Source: Ardenticatenaceae bacterium (GTDB lineage: Bacteria; Chloroflexota; Anaerolineae; Promineifilales; Promineifilaceae). Taken from it: DNA of 64,000 nt. Positions 52,123 to 61,115 of the stretch are shown one piece after another. A program made the translations under genes and the position numbers. The stretch spans positions 1,302,001 to 1,366,000 of the forward strand of contig JACKBQ010000001.1 of assembly GCA_020634455.1 (NCBI GenBank), in the 5' to 3' direction. Numbering within the stretch: the first letter of the stretch is position 1; each line of letters opens with the position of its first letter. The notes under the pieces were generated by a model. It had not been told where the DNA came from and ran no database searches. It saw nothing but the letters and a program-made list of their open reading frames with translations.

Positions 52123-54498
52123 CTATTCTTCTGACGTTAGCTCGCCGGAATCCACATTCAGGACCCAGCGGTTATTTTCGGAATCTACCAGGCGGATGGT
52201 TTGTTGGTTTAACCATTCGGCCGTGGCGAAGTGTCGCGCATCGTTTTGTAGCAGGGGAACGGCCGTCATTGCCGCCACATCTACCTGAATAATGCTGTGT
52301 GTCCAATTGCTGCCGCATGGATCGTGTGCCACTGTTAAGGCTAATTGCGTGCCGTCTGGCGACCAAACAATAGCACCCCCTTGCAACCAGGCCGTATCCT
52401 CAATCACCGTTACCGATGCTTGCGTGTCATGGAACAGGTCTAACAGTTCTAAAACCATGCCCTGACCGTTGGCATAGGTGTACGCCAGCTTCGTTTCATC
52501 GGGGGAAAGGCCAATGTTCCAGGTGAGGCCCGTGTCTAACACGGTCTCAACCGTGCCGTCTGCCAGATTGAGGCGGTACAAATCTGTGCCGTTGACAAAC
52601 ACGGGGCAGCCATCTACCGAAACTTTGTTGGTGAAGTAGAGGGAACGGCCGTCTGCCGACCACCGATACACCACAGGAAATGCCGAACCCAGGCCATAGC
52701 CACGCCACTCGGCAATTGGCTCCCAAGTATCCGTGCCGTCTGCTACCGTCAGCGAGGTGAAAAATTTCTCACCATCATTTGTAGCCACTAATTCTGTTTG
52801 GACGATTGTTGCCTGCCAACGGCCGTCTGGCGAGGTAAACTGATCTGCTGACCTGGCGAGAGTTTTAGGGTCAGGCAGCCCCGTTTGGGGAGCAACTGTT
52901 TGCAGCGCAACGCCTGTAGCATCTTCGGTGGCAAACCCCATCACTGAGCTACCTTCTGGCAGAACGAGCCGAAACGTTTGCCCAGCGGTCACATCGTACA
53001 AAAGCGGCTGACCGCTGGCGCTAAATGCCAGGCGGCCATCGTTGAGCCAAAGTGGGTCGCGCCCTTCGGGACTGAGGAGGGTTTGGCTGCTGCTATCGGC
53101 GGCCAACAGCCAGACGCCAGACCCTTCCAGGCCGTTGGCCCACACTTCCAGCGCCAGCCACTGCCCATCGGGGCTAAATTTGGGCGATGGTACGAGCGCA
53201 CCAAAGCGGGCGGGGTCCCAATCGAAGAGGGTTACGGCCGTATTCGCTTCCAGGTCGAACAGTTGCAGGTAGGTGCGTTCACCCGCTGGGCGCAACCAGG
53301 CCAGCTGGCTGCCGTCTGGCGACCAGGCCGGGTTCATCACAACCCCGTCAACTGGCTCGCCGCTGGTGGAAAAGCCGCTGGGATCAAACGGCTGCACACC
53401 GGTTGTTGGATCGTAGATACGGCCGTTAAGCGTGTCATTTAGTCCGGGAATGGCGTCGAAGGCGATACGGCCGTCGGCGGGTAAAAACGCCGGACGATAG
53501 GCGGAAAGATGCTCTTCATCCAGAATCACAGCTTCACGCACGGCAATATCCACCAACGTCAGGTGGCCGTTGTTGGGGCCGTCCGCTTCGTTGGTGTCCA
53601 GCCAGGTGCCCACAAAGAGGGTATCCGCATCCCCCCAACCGAGAATGGTGGGCACGGCGCTGCCTTCGCTAATTGGCGACATTTCCAGTGTGGCTCCGTC
53701 AATTAACCAGAGTTGGTGGGCGTCATCCAGGTAGGCGGCAAAACGGCCGTCTGGGGAAAGCGTGAAATTGGTTGCGTTGACCAATGCTTCGTAATAAAGC
53801 TGCACTGGCTTGCCGTTGGACTGAATTTGATAGATGCCATCGTCCACTTTGCGATAAATCAGGCCCACAGGAGGCGCGATGTCTGCCAGGGCGGGCTGGG
53901 CAAAGGAGCCAACGGTGTAGAGGAACCCTTGCCATTGAAAACGGCCGTCTGCCTCAACCACAATTAGCAATGCTTCCTGGCTGCCAGAATCGCCCCAGCC
54001 GGTGCTGTGGACGAATGCCGCAATCTGCACATCCGGCCCAAACAGCGCCGAGGCATCCTGATCGCCCAGCAACTCGGTCACCTCTGCCGGGGTCATTGAC
54101 GTAAATTCCTGCCGATTGGTCGCGGCGTAATAAGTGTCGAAAAAGGTTTGCACCTCGCTGCTGCTGGCGTAAGTACTCCACTCAGCCCGCCAGGGACCGA
54201 GGGCAAAGGGAAAGCGCATCTGACTGCTAAGTGTCTCAAAATCACGCGAAGACAGCGCCATCGTAAGTTCTACCAAAAACTTGTCTAAATCAGCCGCTGG
54301 CTGTGGTGCGTCGGCGACATCCGTTGGGCTGGCGGTTGGGGATGGGGCAGATGTTGCGGCAACCGTAGGCGAAGCTGTTGGCATTGGCGTTGAAGTTGAG
54401 AGTGAAACATCTGGGTCAGATGAAACATCCGGTTCTGCCGAACAGCTCACAAACAATAACAGGCAAACAACAAGTAAGGCGAATCGCGTTTTAAACAT
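52123..54498 (-). CDS. Lipoprotein with Thr/Pro linker and TolB-like beta-propeller
   Basis: The ATG at 54498 follows GGAG and starts a signal peptide with lipobox LFVSC. The 791-residue product has a Ser/Thr/Pro linker (about 25-65), a globular domain (about 75-200) and TolB/WD40-like PD40 blades (about 220-780), recognisable by recurring SPDGRFAAYLDD, SPDGSQLAWLRP, SPDGQWLALEVW and SPDGTQLALTVA units. Such propellers on the cell surface act in binding or sensing. It has an unusually dense set of ACGGCCGT palindromes (eight). Confidence 0.8.
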   Translation of the reverse strand: MFKTRFALLVVCLLLFVSCSAEPDVSSDPDVSLSTSTPMPTASPTVAATSAPSPTASPTDVADAPQPAADLDKFLVELTMALSSRDFETLSSQMRFPFALGPWRAEWSTYASSSEVQTFFDTYYAATNRQEFTSMTPAEVTELLGDQDASALFGPDVQIAAFVHSTGWGDSGSQEALLIVVEADGRFQWQGFLYTVGSFAQPALADIAPPVGLIYRKVDDGIYQIQSNGKPVQLYYEALVNATNFTLSPDGRFAAYLDDAHQLWLIDGATLEMSPISEGSAVPTILGWGDADTLFVGTWLDTNEADGPNNGHLTLVDIAVREAVILDEEHLSAYRPAFLPADGRIAFDAIPGLNDTLNGRIYDPTTGVQPFDPSGFSTSGEPVDGVVMNPAWSPDGSQLAWLRPAGERTYLQLFDLEANTAVTLFDWDPARFGALVPSPKFSPDGQWLALEVWANGLEGSGVWLLAADSSSQTLLSPEGRDPLWLNDGRLAFSASGQPLLYDVTAGQTFRLVLPEGSSVMGFATEDATGVALQTVAPQTGLPDPKTLARSADQFTSPDGRWQATIVQTELVATNDGEKFFTSLTVADGTDTWEPIAEWRGYGLGSAFPVVYRWSADGRSLYFTNKVSVDGCPVFVNGTDLYRLNLADGTVETVLDTGLTWNIGLSPDETKLAYTYANGQGMVLELLDLFHDTQASVTVIEDTAWLQGGAIVWSPDGTQLALTVAHDPCGSNWTHSIIQVDVAAMTAVPLLQNDARHFATAEWLNQQTIRLVDSENNRWVLNVDSGELTSEE

Positions 54499-54659
54499 TG
54501 TTTTGTTTTCACTCCAATACATTCAGAAGGTGTTACTGAACATTCTAAGGTTGGAGGCAAACAAAAAGCCCAACGTCATGCCTCCTGCTTTGCCTGGCTG
54601 GCTGACGATTGGGATACGATGTTTAAAAAAACAGGATGCCGGAGAAGGTAAAGTTTTAT

Positions 54660-54710
54660 GTCATTGGTAATTGGGTAATTACCAGTTGCCAATCGCTCAA
54701 TTACTAAACG
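54660..54710. repeat. Intergenic repeat, GGTAATTGGGTAATTACC family
   Basis: GGTAATTGGGTAATTACCAG is followed by GCCAATCGCTCAATTACTAA, whose end includes the stop codon of the flavoprotein gene. Confidence 0.7.
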
Positions 54711-55893
54711 TCGTGCGCACCTGCTCGGTAAGGAGCATCTGTGGTAGCTCGGCAGGCACATAGTTGGGGTTGCCCCAGCGGGTAAATTTGATGACGCGAC
54801 GAGCAACCCACCAACCCGCTCGGAAAAATCGGGGATATTTGAGGATGTAGGCAAAGCGCGCCAGCCGTACACGAAACCAGAGATGCTTGAACAAATCGTC
54901 CTGGGCCAGGCGTTGTTGGTAGGTGCTAAAGCTAAAATCTTGCCGGGCAAAGGCATCTTCCAGGGCGTCAGCAGCGATTTCGCCGTAGCCTAGGGCAAAG
55001 GAGATGCCTTCACCCACAAACGGATCAACACCTGCAGCGTCGCCCACTAAAATGATGCGTGGTTGGGCGAAACGGCCGTTCTTATCCCACCATCGAATCG
55101 GATGACCTTTGAGCTTATAATCTTCCAGGTTGCGATCCCGCGCCGCTAACGCTTCACTCAGGACTTGCTTGAGATTTGCCTTGGGACGGCCGGGCTGGGC
55201 ACGACTGTCAAAAACGCCCCGGTTCATGTACGGCTTGCCGTCTACATAGCTGGGAAAGTCCCAGTAGTAACCTTGCAAGTTATGGTCGGTCATGGGGGTG
55301 AAGTCCAAGATAGCTACGCCATCACGAAATTCGGATTGGATGCGGCCGCTTTCCGGGGTAAGCACTTCGATGAGGCGGGCGACGCGGGAATCGTCGTCCC
55401 ACTTGAGGCGACGGCGCACAAAGCTGCGCGAGCCGTCGGCAGCGACCACCACTTTGGCGTGAAAGGTGGCTTTGTCGGTAATCACTTCCACAAAATCGTC
55501 GTGGGGCAGCACGTCGGTGACGGCTTCGCCCTGGCGGATGGTGATGTTGAGGGATTCGGCCGTTTTTACCAGCCAATGGTCAAATTCATCCCGCCGCACA
55601 ATGCGGAAGACGGGATCGCCAAAAAAAGAGTAGCTCTGATCGGCATAGATCAGGCGCACTTCACGCACCTCAAAATTTTTGGGTTCAAACGGGAGACCCA
55701 GCCGCGCCAAAATGTTCTGGCCGATGTGGGTTACGCCGCCACCGCACAGCTTTTCACGCGGATGGACCGCTTTGTCTACCACCACAATGCGTTTAGCCCA
55801 TGCCGGGTTGTTTTTGACTAAATTTAATGCGGTTGATGTCCCTGAAGGCCCTGACCCCACAATTAAAACATCGACGTGTTGAATCTCCGCCAT
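54697..55893 (-). CDS. Geranylgeranyl-reductase-family FAD-dependent oxidoreductase
   Basis: A 398-residue flavoprotein. VDVLIVGSGPSGTSTALNLV (7-26) is the FAD-binding Rossmann loop, REKLCGGGVT (about 47-56) is the signature of geranylgeranyl reductases, DEFDHWLV and VVVAADGSRSFVRRRL follow, and ILVGDAAGVDPFVGEGISFAL (about 277-297) is the second FAD motif. Members reduce isoprenoid double bonds in lipids or pigments. A halogenase or hydroxylase of the same fold is less likely, as the LCGGG motif is intact. The SD is AGGAG. Confidence 0.8.
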   Translation of the reverse strand: MAEIQHVDVLIVGSGPSGTSTALNLVKNNPAWAKRIVVVDKAVHPREKLCGGGVTHIGQNILARLGLPFEPKNFEVREVRLIYADQSYSFFGDPVFRIVRRDEFDHWLVKTAESLNITIRQGEAVTDVLPHDDFVEVITDKATFHAKVVVAADGSRSFVRRRLKWDDDSRVARLIEVLTPESGRIQSEFRDGVAILDFTPMTDHNLQGYYWDFPSYVDGKPYMNRGVFDSRAQPGRPKANLKQVLSEALAARDRNLEDYKLKGHPIRWWDKNGRFAQPRIILVGDAAGVDPFVGEGISFALGYGEIAADALEDAFARQDFSFSTYQQRLAQDDLFKHLWFRVRLARFAYILKYPRFFRAGWWVARRVIKFTRWGNPNYVPAELPQMLLTEQVRTTFSN

Positions 55894-55924
55894 TTTCTCC
55901 TTCTGCCTCCACTTCGTTATCCGT

Positions 55925-55990
55925 CATCGGTTTTCGGTAAACGGTAATCAGTAAAAAACCGTTTACCGATTACCGTTCACCGATTACCGC
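55925..55990. repeat. Intergenic repeat, CGGTAATCAG/CCGATTACCG family
   Basis: GGTAAACGGTAATCAGTAAA pairs with CCGTTTACCGATTACCGTTC. The right end covers the last codons of the amidase gene (ACGCGGTAATC on this strand). Confidence 0.75.
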
Positions 55991-58305
55991 GTAATCATCG
56001 GCAGCATTATAGCATGGGGCAGGGGAATTGCCTGTTCGGTGCCAAGCAGGGCGGCTGGGGTATCCGCGGACTGGCTGTTGCCCGCGGCATCTTTGGCCAG
56101 CACGCGGAATTCATAAAACTGGTTTGGATCGGGCGGTGTGAAGAAGGCGTTGTTGACAGTGCTGTTGGTTAACCAGGATGTCCAGTTTGTCTCACCTTTA
56201 AGGCGGTATTCCACCGTGTAGCTAGCGACGCCGGATAGGGCGTCAGCGCCACTCCATTTCACCAGGAAATCCGCACCGATGGGCATCTGGTAAACGGCCG
56301 TAATCGTTGATGTCGGCACGGTCATATCAATGCCAAACTGGATGAGCGAACTGCTGATCGTTTCGGTGAGAGCGTCTGTGGTGCTGACAACGGCCGTTGC
56401 CTGCCAGTAAAGCGCCGGTTGTTCGGTGGCAAAATCGTGGGTATGGGTGAGAACGGCCGTTCCCCACGTTTCCGTGATTAGCTTGTTCGTCTGGCTAATA
56501 TCTGTGCTAACGGTAAACGTGGTCGTAAGCACCTGGCTGGTGGTGGTGATAATCTCCCAACTAAAATCTACCTGGGGATCATTCAGCCAACTGCCATCTA
56601 CGGGAGCAACTGGCTTGACCTCATCTGGCGGAGGTGAAATTTTCAACAAGCGCATACCGTCGAACCAAAGACCCAGGTCGTTATCGGTGGTTGTGAGGTC
56701 GTCCAGATAAACGTAATTATCGGTTCCGGCCGTCAGGTTGAATTCACCCAAAGTGAGCCATTGGCCCAGGCTAGCCTGCTGGCTTGCCACCACCTTGGTC
56801 ATACCATCGGCGTGGTAAATTTCGTAGGTAGCCCCGTCGGTTTCAGATTTACCAGTCGCGCAATAAGGCACATACATTTGAATGAGGTAACGGCCGTTTT
56901 CCGGCACGTTGGGTCGCCAAATGCCCCAATTTGCACTTGCAGCGGGATTGGTAGTGGAAAAAGTGTAGTAGCTGTGCAAATTATGGCCGCATTCGTTGTT
57001 ACCTTCATACCAGTTGGCCACACTCTTGGTAAACTGGGCGCTGTTTTCATTCACATAGATGTGCTCATCCACCGTACCAATTTTGGCGGCAACCTGATCA
57101 CGCAGCCAGGGCAGCAGCTGATGCGCCTGGTCGCCGGGGCATTCCGTGGTGCCGTACACGTCGCGGTGACCCATCAAGTTGGGACGCCCCCCTTCCACAA
57201 ACGGCATGGTTGGGTCAGATTCATAGACGTTGATGCCGCGCTGGTCGGCTTTCCAGGAGAGTATCTCCACCAATGAATTTTTCATTGCAGTAGGCGGGGC
57301 AATGCCTGGCAAACCCACATAATCGGCTGAGGTGAAGGTACCAACCAGCGCAACACCCATACTGCCCGTATTGGCTCCGGAGGCGTGCGTGCCGACCACA
57401 TCCAGATTGAGGTAATCCTCGCTCATGTGGCCTTCGTAGATGACGCCGTTTTGGTCAACGAGGTAGTTGTAGCCGATGTCGCCCCAACCCCGACAGCTTG
57501 TGCAGGTATCGGAGGCAGGATAGGTGTGAAAAGACCAGATGGCACGCACGGTGGCAGCCCAGTTGCTGCTGGTGTTGCTGGAAACGGTGTGATGCACAAT
57601 CAGGTGACTGGCGTCGGCATAGGCCAGGCCGGCGGTGTAGTCACAATCCACCGAAGTACACCACACGTCGCGGCTGATGACGGTGGGTCGCGGGTAGCCG
57701 ATGGCGCTGGGCCGATTGCCACTGGCGGCATCCAACGCCTGCTGCCGAGCTAGCAGTTCTTCGGTGGTGGGGCCGTCGGTGGTGTCTATGAAGGTGAAGC
57801 TGATACTGTGAAGTTGGGGGGATACGGCCGTATCAAATCGGCCAAAACTGACGCGGAACTGAATGGTGTCGTGGGTTTCGTCAACTTCCGGCACGGTGAT
57901 CATGTCGCTGAGGTTCTCGTGGTCGTCTTCGTCAATCAGGTCAATGTGGGTTTCCAGATGGAACCATTCAGACCAGTCGCCCGTGCCTTTACGGGTGCGC
58001 ACCTGGATTGCCAGACTGCTGTCAGCGGGCACGTCGGCATCCCAACTGGTGACGAGGGCATTGAAGTTGATGGGGGTATGGATAGGGTCAGAGGTGTAAA
58101 CGGCCGTCATCGCCTCGTTGTCTAGCGTGAGACCTGTGAGGGAAACGGCCGTTCCGTCACCAGACCCATTGGCAAAATCATCACCCTGCCAAATGAGGCT
58201 TTGCATAATGGGGGCTGCGGCAGTGGATTCGGTTTTGGGCCAGCTCACAGCAACCAGCAGCGTAAGTAAAGCAAGAAAAGAAATTGTCTTGAAGTTTTTA
58301 TACAT
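55984..58305 (-). CDS. Secreted N-acetylmuramoyl-L-alanine amidase (PGRP-like) with golvesin-like and Fn3 domains
   Basis: A 773-residue secreted protein with a signal peptide (about 1-30). After an N-terminal beta domain, residues 205-420 form a PGRP/amidase_2 domain: zinc ligands are His in LIVHHTVSS, His in LMGHRDVYG and Cys in TTECPGDQ. Next a golvesin/xanthan-lyase-like domain (about 425-570), then an Fn3-like part (about 580-755). It ends AIMLPMITR, like the giant proteins at 16012 and 21446. It would cleave the amide between muramic acid and peptide outside the cell, for wall turnover or defence. Confidence 0.85.
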   Translation of the reverse strand: MYKNFKTISFLALLTLLVAVSWPKTESTAAAPIMQSLIWQGDDFANGSGDGTAVSLTGLTLDNEAMTAVYTSDPIHTPINFNALVTSWDADVPADSSLAIQVRTRKGTGDWSEWFHLETHIDLIDEDDHENLSDMITVPEVDETHDTIQFRVSFGRFDTAVSPQLHSISFTFIDTTDGPTTEELLARQQALDAASGNRPSAIGYPRPTVISRDVWCTSVDCDYTAGLAYADASHLIVHHTVSSNTSSNWAATVRAIWSFHTYPASDTCTSCRGWGDIGYNYLVDQNGVIYEGHMSEDYLNLDVVGTHASGANTGSMGVALVGTFTSADYVGLPGIAPPTAMKNSLVEILSWKADQRGINVYESDPTMPFVEGGRPNLMGHRDVYGTTECPGDQAHQLLPWLRDQVAAKIGTVDEHIYVNENSAQFTKSVANWYEGNNECGHNLHSYYTFSTTNPAASANWGIWRPNVPENGRYLIQMYVPYCATGKSETDGATYEIYHADGMTKVVASQQASLGQWLTLGEFNLTAGTDNYVYLDDLTTTDNDLGLWFDGMRLLKISPPPDEVKPVAPVDGSWLNDPQVDFSWEIITTTSQVLTTTFTVSTDISQTNKLITETWGTAVLTHTHDFATEQPALYWQATAVVSTTDALTETISSSLIQFGIDMTVPTSTITAVYQMPIGADFLVKWSGADALSGVASYTVEYRLKGETNWTSWLTNSTVNNAFFTPPDPNQFYEFRVLAKDAAGNSQSADTPAALLGTEQAIPLPHAIMLPMITR

Positions 58306-58479
58306 CTATCGCTCCCGCAAGGAATGATTTACTACTAACTTATCTCCCCCTAGCAGGAGCATCTTAGCAACGGCCGTTGCAAAGCGCGGTATAGAAAGGG
58401 TGAATTTTAGATAAGGAAGGGGTGAATGCTACCTCATCACCTGTTCACCTTGTCAGGGTGATTCCAAAATTACCAATTC

Positions 58480-60906
58480 CTAATTACCATACCATCTTTT
58501 TCCTTTGTCGTAGGAGGTGGTGGCGATGCGGTGCAGATCGCGCACGTATTGATTGAGTCCGGTGGCGAAGGAGTCTAGCTGATCGGCAATGATGCGAACG
58601 GCGAGATCGTGGCGGTTTACGGCCGTTAACAGCCCCACATGCGGCCGGAAATCGCGCACCGTCACGTGCATGATGCCGTCAGAATCGGTCAGCACGCCCC
58701 AGGCCAGCTCCTTCTTTTCGTTGTCGTCCTTGGCTGTCATGAACCGCGTCAGGCTGCTGCTGGGCGAGACGCGCCCCACGTTGGAAAACACTTCACGCCC
58801 CTTGATCAGATCGTTCAGCACATCAAACTGGCCCGGAATTTTGTCTAGCAGCCGCTGAATGGGCACCGGCACATGAGCCAGCAGGCGGATGGTGTCCACG
58901 CTCATGCTTTCGCCCGTGCTGGCCTGAATTTTAGCCTGGTTTAACACCTCACCAAAGCCTGCCAGCATCGCCAGATACGATTTTTGCAGCTTCTCGAACT
59001 GGTCATAGATGTGCTGGCGATTGCGCATGGCCCGTTCATAATTGCGCAGGGCAGCCAGGGTGCGCTGGTGCTCGCCAATCAGGTCAAGATTGGCCAACGG
59101 CACTTCGAAGGTCATCGGGTAGACGCGGTCGCGCGGGTTACGGCGGCTGGCGTCTACGGGGATGAGGGTGACAGGGTTGGTGCCCTGAGTTTGGAGCGTT
59201 TGCAGGGCAGTTTTGGCGGCGGTTTGAGTACGGCCGTCTTTAAGCAAAGCCTCCAACTGCTCAACCAGCTCCGGCGCAGGCCGGTACGCCAATCCGTGAA
59301 TGGTGCGGTACAAAACCAGCAAATCGTTCACCGTCATGCGCAGCAGGTCGCTGCGCTGCTTGAACAGTTCGCGCAGTTCCAAAATCGCGCCCAGATCGAT
59401 GGCGGTGGTTTCGGCGCTGGCTTCGGTGGCCACGCGGGGGGCGGCGGCAATTTGCTGACGGTCGCTGGGGCGCAAGGTGAGTTCGGGGGCATACGGCCGT
59501 TGCGACTGACTCGTCACTGGCGGCAAATTGTGCAAATAAACGGCCCAGGAAAGCGCCTCGTTGGTCATAATTTCGGCCGTCGCCGCCCCCCAAATGCCAT
59601 CAAAAAAGATATGCGACAGGTCGAAAACAAACGTTTCGCCTGTGTCGAAAATGGTGAGCGGCTGGTCGCCGATGGCTCGTTCCGCCTGGCGCAGGCTGGC
59701 CAGCGGCTGGTGGCGCGACTGCTTATCGGCGTTAATCCAGATGGGGGCCAAGTGCAGCCCCGTCAGCTCCTGCCGCAGCCCTTCGCCAATGCTGCGCATA
59801 AATTGGGGAAAGGTAGCCCGCTTCATCCGGGCCAAATCGGTGAGTTGGGCGGGGGCGGCATCTACGGCGCGGTGCAAAATGCCGGAAATGATGCTGCGCA
59901 TGGTGCCCACGTCTTGGGGACGGCCGTTTTTATCGGCGCAGGCAGGCAGCAAATAGTAGCGACCCTGGTGGATGATCCCAATCTGCATCTGCTCCAGCGG
60001 AATCGGTTTACGCTCCTCGCCGTACAGCGACGGGCTGAGGTAAGCCCGCAGGCTGAGCTGCTGCTGGTAAGCGGGCAGCGCTTCGGCTTCGGCGGCGTTG
60101 ATTTTTTGCTGCCACGCCTGGCGCACTTCGGCGGGCAGGGCGTTGAGTGCGGGGGCCAGGAAGGCGTCGAATTTGCGGCGGCGGTAGGCGGGGTAATTTT
60201 CCTGGGGCTGCACATCGGTAAAACGGCCGTACGGCCGTAACCGTTCCCATTGGGTATAAAGCTGGGCAAACTGGGCGCGGTTGGGTAAATCGGCCGTGAG
60301 CTCTTGCAGCGCGGTGGTGTAGACGCGCTCGCGCCATTCGTTTTCTAGCAGGGCGTAATAGTTGTGCAGGGTGTAAACGGCCGTCATGGCTAACGCCGTC
60401 ACGCGGTCTACCGGGGAAAGCTGGATATCGTGCTGGCGCAGGGTGGTATCGAAGCCGTGGGTTTCGCAGGTGTGGCGGGCAGTGTCGTCGCGCAAGGCAT
60501 AATCCACATAAAACTGCCAGATGCCTTCCGGAAAGGAGGCGTCTACCTCTTTGCCCGCCAGCTTGAGCAAATTTTGATACGCCCACAAAACGGCCGCTGG
60601 CCCCGCAAAAAACGTTCCATAAACCGCTTTGTCTAACAACGCTTGTTCGACTCCTTTGAATAGCAAATGAATGTCGCGCCGCACAGTAGCTGCCGGGGGC
60701 TTACGATTGGGCAAGCGCAGCAGGCCGTTGAGAATCACGCCGGGGACGTTGCCTGCAGGCGTATATTTGGCGACAGCGGCTACCAGTTCATCAATTTCAG
60801 GCAAAGACAAGGACGACAATTCAAGTACCTTCCGTGTATGGGCAATCTTACGCAGAGTATGAAGGGTAGCCTGGGTGGCGTCAATGGCCCGTTTACGGTC
60901 GTCCAC
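58480..60906 (-). CDS. Uncharacterised 808-residue protein
   Basis: The start is a GTG at 60906 with GGAAAGG upstream. The protein is soluble, mainly helical, and shows no signal peptide. I do not recognise the family. A His-x4-Gly-like patch, VFDLSHIFFDGIWGAATAEI near residue 430, vaguely recalls the catalytic His region of choline/carnitine acyltransferases, and the length is near that family's, but the other family motifs were not found. RNPRDRVYPMTFEVPLANLDL (about 590) looks conserved. It stands alone between repeats. Confidence 0.5.
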   Translation of the reverse strand: MDDRKRAIDATQATLHTLRKIAHTRKVLELSSLSLPEIDELVAAVAKYTPAGNVPGVILNGLLRLPNRKPPAATVRRDIHLLFKGVEQALLDKAVYGTFFAGPAAVLWAYQNLLKLAGKEVDASFPEGIWQFYVDYALRDDTARHTCETHGFDTTLRQHDIQLSPVDRVTALAMTAVYTLHNYYALLENEWRERVYTTALQELTADLPNRAQFAQLYTQWERLRPYGRFTDVQPQENYPAYRRRKFDAFLAPALNALPAEVRQAWQQKINAAEAEALPAYQQQLSLRAYLSPSLYGEERKPIPLEQMQIGIIHQGRYYLLPACADKNGRPQDVGTMRSIISGILHRAVDAAPAQLTDLARMKRATFPQFMRSIGEGLRQELTGLHLAPIWINADKQSRHQPLASLRQAERAIGDQPLTIFDTGETFVFDLSHIFFDGIWGAATAEIMTNEALSWAVYLHNLPPVTSQSQRPYAPELTLRPSDRQQIAAAPRVATEASAETTAIDLGAILELRELFKQRSDLLRMTVNDLLVLYRTIHGLAYRPAPELVEQLEALLKDGRTQTAAKTALQTLQTQGTNPVTLIPVDASRRNPRDRVYPMTFEVPLANLDLIGEHQRTLAALRNYERAMRNRQHIYDQFEKLQKSYLAMLAGFGEVLNQAKIQASTGESMSVDTIRLLAHVPVPIQRLLDKIPGQFDVLNDLIKGREVFSNVGRVSPSSSLTRFMTAKDDNEKKELAWGVLTDSDGIMHVTVRDFRPHVGLLTAVNRHDLAVRIIADQLDSFATGLNQYVRDLHRIATTSYDKGKRWYGN

Positions 60907-61007
60907 AAGACGTTGCCTTTCCGTATGCTTGGGTTAAGAACTTCGGTTGGTGCGGGCTTATTATGCCGAATTTGCCGCTTTCTGTAAACCGTCACCAACC
61001 TCCACTT

Positions 61008-61106
61008 GTCATTTTGAGCGCAGCGAAAAATCCCGCCCAACTTTATGGACATCAAGTTTTGGGTTTTGCAACTTGTTTGGGATGCTTCACTTCGTTCAGC
61101 ATGACA
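61008..61106. repeat. TGTCATTTTGAGCGCAGCG dispersed repeat
   Basis: CTTGTCATTTTGAGCGCAGC on the left is answered by CACTTCGTTCAGCATGACAAG on the right. This is a long palindromic element of a type scattered in many bacterial chromosomes; it lies between the unknown gene and the GT39 gene. Confidence 0.8.
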
Positions 61107-61115
61107 AGTGTAGGT

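Noticed and set aside
58984..60240. A 418-codon plus-strand frame opposite the unknown 808-residue gene
   Set aside because: Composition is Gly/Gln/Arg-rich without motifs. The minus-strand frame is longer, has an SD and a more natural residue use, so it was preferred.
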